64,000 nucleotides of DNA from Faecalicatena contorta (GTDB lineage Bacteria; Bacillota; Clostridia; Lachnospirales; Lachnospiraceae). The stretch is from assembly GCF_039521745.1 (NCBI RefSeq), contig NZ_BAAACT010000190.1. One strand, given 5' to 3'. Below the pieces are notes generated by a model. The model did not search any database. It was given only the letters and a program-made list of their open reading frames with translations, and was not told the origin of the DNA. A program made the translations under genes and the position numbers. Shown here piece after piece: positions 59,876 through 64,000 of the stretch (the first letter of the stretch is position 1; each line of letters starts with the position of its first letter).

Positions 59876-60967
59876 CTAACCGGCCGATTCTCCGCTGTCA
59901 AAACAGCTGACCAGGTGTGTCTCACTTAATTTTACTATGTCCGGATATGACTCCCGGCAGCGCTCCTGACAATTGTAGCAGCGATTCTGGAAATAACATC
60001 CGGGCGGCAGTTCCAGCGGATTCGGGACACTTCCCGGTATGGCATAGAGCTCTTCTGTCTCCTCGTTCAGCACGGGCCTTGACCGCAGCAGCCCAACCGT
60101 GTAAGGATGTTTGGGATGATGGAATATTTCGCTCGCTGTCCCCGATTCTACAATCCTTCCTGCGTACATGACAACCACAAAGTCTGCCATCTCAGCCACC
60201 ACGCCCAGATCATGCGTAATCAGCATGATCGAAGCGCTGATCTCTTGTTTCAGTTCCCGCAGAAGATCCAGGATCTGCGCTTGGATCGTAACATCAAGTG
60301 CTGTCGTCGGCTCATCTGCGATAATCAGCTGTGGATTCCCAATCAACGCCATTGCAATGATCACACGCTGGCGCATCCCTCCGGATAATTCATGAGGATA
60401 ATTATCATAAACATTTTCTCTTGTGATGCCCACTCTCTTCAGAATCTCCAGAATTTTCACTTTTGCTTCCTTCTTGGAGATACCCGGCTGATGGGTGCGT
60501 ACGCATTCTTCCATCTGGTCTCCTATTGTATAGACCGGATTCAGGCTGGTCATCGGTTCCTGAAAAATCATGGAAATATCATTTCCCCTTATTTCCCGGT
60601 ATTCCTTTTCCGGAATCTTCGTCAGATCAACGGTTCTTCCCCGCTTCCTGTCTTGAAAACGTATGCTGCCGCTTTCTATCTGCCCCTGTGGTCCGGGAAG
60701 CAGCCCCATAACGGAAAGACTGGTTACTGACTTGCCGCATCCAGACTCTCCCACTATTCCAATTGTCTTTCCCGCCGGGATGTCCAACGTCACTCCGTTC
60801 ACTGCTCTTACGGTACCGCGATCAGTATAAAAGCAGGTACACAACTGTTCAATCTCCAGAATATTCTCCTGTGAGTTCATGGTCGTCAGATATTCTGATT
60901 CCGGCACATTTTTTCTCTTTTTTTTCTTGTAGTATTCTTTATATTTCTGCTTATTTCCATCCTTCAT
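59876..60967 (-). CDS. oligopeptide/dipeptide ABC transporter ATPase (OppD/DppD type) with basic N-terminal tail
   Basis: A 363-residue ABC ATPase. Walker A is GESGCGKSVTSL, signature LSGGMRQRVIIAMAL, Walker B LIIADEPTTALD, and the C-terminal cysteine segment CYFQNRCYNCQERC follows. The usual start corresponds to residue 30. The ATG at 60967 has a GGAG site inside the end of the TetR gene and gives an extra 29-residue tail rich in lysine and tyrosine (KEYYKKKKRK). The tail is probably translated; its role is unknown. Confidence 0.92.
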   Translation of the reverse strand: MKDGNKQKYKEYYKKKKRKNVPESEYLTTMNSQENILEIEQLCTCFYTDRGTVRAVNGVTLDIPAGKTIGIVGESGCGKSVTSLSVMGLLPGPQGQIESGSIRFQDRKRGRTVDLTKIPEKEYREIRGNDISMIFQEPMTSLNPVYTIGDQMEECVRTHQPGISKKEAKVKILEILKRVGITRENVYDNYPHELSGGMRQRVIIAMALIGNPQLIIADEPTTALDVTIQAQILDLLRELKQEISASIMLITHDLGVVAEMADFVVVMYAGRIVESGTASEIFHHPKHPYTVGLLRSRPVLNEETEELYAIPGSVPNPLELPPGCYFQNRCYNCQERCRESYPDIVKLSETHLVSCFDSGESAG

Positions 60968-60969
60968 AC

Positions 60970-61554
60970 TTATCGCTCCAAATTCTGATATCCAGTCTTC
61001 AGCATTTTTTTTAATAACAATAACTCTTCATCGACTACACGGTCAGTTCCGTCGGCCTCCGCAAATTCATCCAGTATATATTGCAGTGAATTCATCACAA
61101 AGGCCACCATCCGTTTTTCCCGTTCCGTATATTCCGTCTTTGTCCCATACTCTTCTACTTCTCTCAAAAACCGTTCAAAAAGCTGGTTGTTATTTGTTCT
61201 CAGATAATAATGTTTCCGCTTATCCAGGGAGCACTTTTCAAACTGATCCCAAAAGGCTTTCTGAAGCGGCTCCATTTCCAGAATTTCTTCCGTCTTCACA
61301 TCCCGGTTCAGTTGTTTTACCAATGCCTCCTGCTGTTCTAAAAACTTTTGAAACATATAATCTGTAATATAAACAAACAGCTCTGTCTTTGAATCAAAAT
61401 AGCAGTAAAATGATCCAATTGAGATATTCGCCTTTCTCACAATCTCCCTAACATTTGCATCATGATAGGAATGCGTGGAGAATTCCTCCACTGCCGCTTT
61501 TAGAAATATTTCCCGCTTTTCATCTGCAAGATTAAAAAAAGTCATTTTTGGCAT
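60970..61554 (-). CDS. TetR-family regulator inside the transporter operon
   Basis: A 194-residue regulator. The N-terminal helix-turn-helix (about 10-55) has REIFLKAAVEEFSTHSYHDANVR (split as AAVEEFSTHSYHDANVR here) and ISIGSFYCYFDSKTELF, the TetR hallmark. The C-terminal ligand-binding domain is divergent. It is transcribed with the transporter and ends two bases before the OppD-type start, which suggests autoregulation by the transported compound. AAGGAG precedes the ATG. Confidence 0.92.
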   Translation of the reverse strand: MPKMTFFNLADEKREIFLKAAVEEFSTHSYHDANVREIVRKANISIGSFYCYFDSKTELFVYITDYMFQKFLEQQEALVKQLNRDVKTEEILEMEPLQKAFWDQFEKCSLDKRKHYYLRTNNNQLFERFLREVEEYGTKTEYTEREKRMVAFVMNSLQYILDEFAEADGTDRVVDEELLLLKKMLKTGYQNLER

Positions 61555-61566
61555 TTTTTGCTCCTT

Positions 61567-62439
61567 TTACCGTTTGGATCTCGGATCCAGCGCGTCTCTC
61601 AGTCCATCACCCAGCAAGTTCATAGCCAATGCCGACAGGATGATTGCGATTCCGGGAAATACGATCATGTAAGGAAATGTCCTCATATAGGCGCGCCCTT
61701 CATTCAGCATGGCTCCCCATTCCGGTGACGGCGGCTGTATGCCAAGTCCCAGAAAGCTCAGGCCTGCAATTGAAAGGATTGTCCCGGCCACTGTCATGGC
61801 TCCCTCCACGATGATAATTCCCATCGCATTGGGCATCACATGCCTGACTGCAATCTTCCATGTGCTGAATCCGGATGCCTTTGCCGCACTGATATAATCC
61901 TGGTTTACAATGGACAGCACCGCTGCACGCACCACTCTTGTAAATCCGACTGTCGTGTTGATGCAAAGCGCCACCACCAGATTACGAAGTCCGGGTCCTA
62001 ACGCCGCTACCATAGCCAATGTCATCAGCATGGAAGGGATACACGTAAAGATATCCACCACCCTCATGATTAAATTATCCAGTTTCCCGCCGAGCAGGGC
62101 TGACAAGGAACCTATAAATCCGCCCAGTGCTGCGGAAATAATCACAACCAGAAACCCTACCCCTATTGACACCCTTGCCCCATAGATCATGCGCGCAAAA
62201 ATATCTCTTCCCAGATGATCCGTTCCCAGCCAATGTTCTCCGCTCGGAGCCTGAAGCCGGTTCACGGTATCCTGTTTAATAACCATATCATAATCGCAGA
62301 TTACGCCTGCAAAGACTGCCAGCAGCACAAAGATCAGTATCACAATCAATCCGGTCATGGCCGCCTTATTTCTGCGCAGACAACGCCAGACGTCTAAAAA
62401 GCGATCCGTCTTACGTTTCCATTTTTGCTGAATCTCCAT
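61567..62439 (-). CDS. oligopeptide/dipeptide ABC transporter permease (OppC/DppC type)
   Basis: A 290-residue permease with an N-terminal cytoplasmic segment, about six membrane helices, the GTDHLGRDIFARMIYGARVS signature and an EAA-like loop (AAKASGFSTWKIAVRHVMPN). GGAGGCGG precedes the ATG, 17 bases after the OppB-type stop. Confidence 0.94.
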   Translation of the reverse strand: MEIQQKWKRKTDRFLDVWRCLRRNKAAMTGLIVILIFVLLAVFAGVICDYDMVIKQDTVNRLQAPSGEHWLGTDHLGRDIFARMIYGARVSIGVGFLVVIISAALGGFIGSLSALLGGKLDNLIMRVVDIFTCIPSMLMTLAMVAALGPGLRNLVVALCINTTVGFTRVVRAAVLSIVNQDYISAAKASGFSTWKIAVRHVMPNAMGIIIVEGAMTVAGTILSIAGLSFLGLGIQPPSPEWGAMLNEGRAYMRTFPYMIVFPGIAIILSALAMNLLGDGLRDALDPRSKR

Positions 62440-62456
62440 CGTTTTCCCCGCCTCCT

Positions 62457-63389
62457 CTATTTTCTAAGATATACATTGCGAATTCTTGGGTCAATATAAG
62501 CCATAATAATATCAGCCAGCAATACAAGCATACAGTATATCAATGCCAGGAAAATAGTGGCCGCCATAACAACAGGGACATCTTTCTGCCTGATGCCTGT
62601 CAAAATCAGATTGCCAATCCCAGGTACTGAAAATACATTCTCAATTAACACGAGTCCGCCAAGAGACAAACCAAAGGTAGTAATCAATGTCACTAAGATC
62701 GGAAGCAGCGCATTCTTAAATGCATGTTTCCAGATCACCTTCCACTCCGGCAGGCCCTTCGCCCTCGCGGTCCGGATGTAGTCCTGCTGAATTGTTTCCA
62801 GCATGGAGGTTCTGGTCAGCCTGGAGGTAATTGCGGCCTGAGGAAGTGCAATAACAGCGATGGGCATGACGAAATTCCGCCAGGTATCGATTCCGCTGGG
62901 CGGAAGCATGTGCAGCTGCAAAGAAAACAGAAGGATCATCATAAGCGCAAGCCAGAACTGCGGCACCGCCGCGAAAAACATCGCAACCACAGTACTTCCC
63001 ACGTCAACTGCCGAGTACTGTCTGACCGCAGAATAAATCCCGATCGGTATTCCGATCAGATATGCAATAATGGTTCCCCACACTGCCAGCCTTAAAGAAT
63101 GCGGAAATGTAGCTACAATCTCCGTGATAACCGGCCTCTGTGAATTATAGGAAATTCCAAAATCGCCATGAAGCGCGCCCCCTATAAAATTAAAAAATCG
63201 GACGAAAAAACTCTGATCCACGCCCAGCTGATGGTTGAGCTTAGCGACTTCTTCCGCCGTAGCATTCATACCTAGAATTAATCTTCCCGGATCACCCGGT
63301 GTCAGAGATAATATAAAAAATACGATAAACGTGACTCCCAGCGTAATCGGGATCACCAAAAGACATCTTTTAATAATATATTTTTTCAT
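62457..63389 (-). CDS. oligopeptide/dipeptide ABC transporter permease (OppB/DppB type)
   Basis: A 310-residue permease with six predicted membrane helices. LTPGDPGRLILG near the N-terminus and ARAKGLPEWKVIWKHAFKN (EAA-like loop) are typical of OppB/DppB. The ATG at 63389 has a GGGGAG site; a GTG five codons earlier has none. It lies about 235 bases after the binding-protein stop, beyond a terminator. Confidence 0.94.
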   Translation of the reverse strand: MKKYIIKRCLLVIPITLGVTFIVFFILSLTPGDPGRLILGMNATAEEVAKLNHQLGVDQSFFVRFFNFIGGALHGDFGISYNSQRPVITEIVATFPHSLRLAVWGTIIAYLIGIPIGIYSAVRQYSAVDVGSTVVAMFFAAVPQFWLALMMILLFSLQLHMLPPSGIDTWRNFVMPIAVIALPQAAITSRLTRTSMLETIQQDYIRTARAKGLPEWKVIWKHAFKNALLPILVTLITTFGLSLGGLVLIENVFSVPGIGNLILTGIRQKDVPVVMAATIFLALIYCMLVLLADIIMAYIDPRIRNVYLRK

Positions 63390-63495
63390 GCTGTTTCTCC
63401 CCACATTTCTAAAATAGGGTGTATCCTTATACCCCTTAAGGCGGATATGGATTCCACGGATTTCATATTAAAATAGAGTTTCGTTTGCGAAGCTC

Positions 63496-63545
63496 GCGCC
63501 TGCGGCGGCCTCATCACGACATCTGCCTCTTACGCCGCAGTGCGC
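63496..63545. repeat. GC-rich inverted repeat upstream of the permease gene
   Basis: GCGCctGCGGCG and CGCCGCagtGCGC (lower case unpaired) are separated by 25 bases. It is richer in G and C than the surroundings and has no open reading frame. Another short hairpin (GGGTGTA/TATACCC) lies at 63418-63435. No promoter could be identified with confidence in 63390-63571. Confidence 0.4.
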
Positions 63546-63573
63546 ATCCCGCCCAGAGGAATTTCCTATATCT

Positions 63574-63605
63574 AAAAAAGAAGGCTGCCTCGCAGGGCCG
63601 CCTTC
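63574..63605 (-). terminator. intrinsic terminator after the binding-protein gene
   Basis: On the minus strand GAAGGCGGCCCT, loop GCG and AGGCAGCCTTC are followed by CTTTTTT. It lies 18 bases after the binding-protein stop. It would attenuate rather than prevent expression of the downstream permeases, as is usual where the binding protein is needed in excess. Confidence 0.85.
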
Positions 63606-63623
63606 TCAACTTTCAACCCGTTC

Positions 63624-64000
63624 TTATTCACCCCATCTGAAATCCTTGAAGCAATAGAACATTCCGTTTGGATCAATATATGTATCCTGCAGACCCTGAC
63701 GGTAAACGATATTAGATGTCAACGTTACCAATGGAATCTCATTTGCCGATGCCATAATATCCTTTAAAAGAGAGCAAGTCTCTTCAGTTTTCTTATCTGA
63801 ATCTACTTCATAACGGATTGCATCCAGTCTTTCATTATAAATATCGCTGTCCGGTGAGGATGCACTCCATGTATTATCCGGCCAATAATAACTGTTGTAA
63901 AGTCCCTCGCTTAAGTCCGGCGTGATCTCGGAACCACTCTGGTAGATAGCCTCGAAGTTCCCGTTCAGCCAGTCCTGAGAATGCGCCCCCATTTCCAGCG
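63624..64000 (-). CDS. family 5 substrate-binding protein, C-terminal part (5' end beyond the window)
   Basis: The frame is open to the right edge, so only the last 125 or so residues are visible. The segment EGLYNSYYWPDNTW, the DIYNERLDAIRYEVDSD stretch and the closing PNGMFYCFKDFRWGE match the C-terminal lobe of DppA/OppA-type proteins. It is the first visible gene of the transporter operon. Ligand unknown. Confidence 0.88.
   Translation of the reverse strand, partial: LEMGAHSQDWLNGNFEAIYQSGSEITPDLSEGLYNSYYWPDNTWSASSPDSDIYNERLDAIRYEVDSDKKTEETCSLLKDIMASANEIPLVTLTSNIVYRQGLQDTYIDPNGMFYCFKDFRWGE

Overview
The window looks like chromosome from an anaerobic, probably spore-forming Clostridia, most likely Lachnospiraceae. 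The support is the oxygen-independent (cbi-type) cobalamin pathway, a glycyl radical enzyme with its activase, corrinoid methyl-transfer proteins, a LysM plus glycoside hydrolase 18 protein of the spore-cortex type, and strong AGGAGG ribosome binding sites throughout. No rRNA, insertion sequence, prophage or CRISPR array was seen.

Layout. 1-950: a RelE-type toxin-antitoxin pair (minus strand) and a tRNA-Gly(CCC) with its own promoter. 1086-29315 (minus strand): one very large cobalamin cluster. Transcription of its main part starts at a cobalamin riboswitch (about 27555-27745) and runs through cbiM-N-Q-O (cobalt uptake), cbiK, cbiD, cbiL, cbiF, cbiH, cbiET, cbiA, cobT, cobS, cobC, cbiB, cobD, cbiP, hemC and cobA-hemD. 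It then passes a peptide-type ABC transporter (two permeases, a fused double ATPase and a binding lipoprotein) and ends with a double-length cobU, cbiC, a precorrin-2 dehydrogenase and a small unknown protein. btuR/cobA and cbiJ lie just upstream of the riboswitch. No cbiG is present.

29485-31273: a membrane diguanylate cyclase (plus strand) and a Cu/Zn superoxide dismutase-like protein (minus strand), separated by a long inverted repeat. 31351-38270 (minus strand): a corrinoid methyl-transfer set consisting of a BioB-like radical SAM protein, a UroD-family methyltransferase fused to a thioredoxin domain, a CobW-type GTPase, a corrinoid protein, and a corrinoid-reactivation protein under its own cobalamin riboswitch. 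Divergent from it, 38605-44631 (plus strand) encodes a 4-hydroxyphenylacetate decarboxylase-type glycyl radical system: large subunit, small Fe-S subunit, a PucR-type regulator and the activase. This predicts p-cresol-type products.

44792-45907: a LysM-GH18 hydrolase. 46046-58557 (minus strand): a five-gene signalling operon with three hybrid histidine kinases, a separate HPt protein and a REC-GGDEF-EAL protein, linking a phosphorelay to cyclic-di-GMP. 58892-64000 (minus strand): an oligopeptide/dipeptide-type ABC transporter operon with an internal TetR regulator; its binding-protein gene runs off the right edge.

The most unusual structural feature is several families of short palindromic repeats. 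They sit between genes and often overlap gene ends: one is read through in frame in the N-terminus of CbiL, one supplies the last ten residues and stop of CbiET, and others overlap the stops of cbiJ and the UroD-thioredoxin gene. The best candidate for an uncharacterised system is the corrinoid methyl-transfer cluster next to the arylacetate decarboxylase. Together they could demethylate and then decarboxylate methoxylated aryl acetates, which is an inference.
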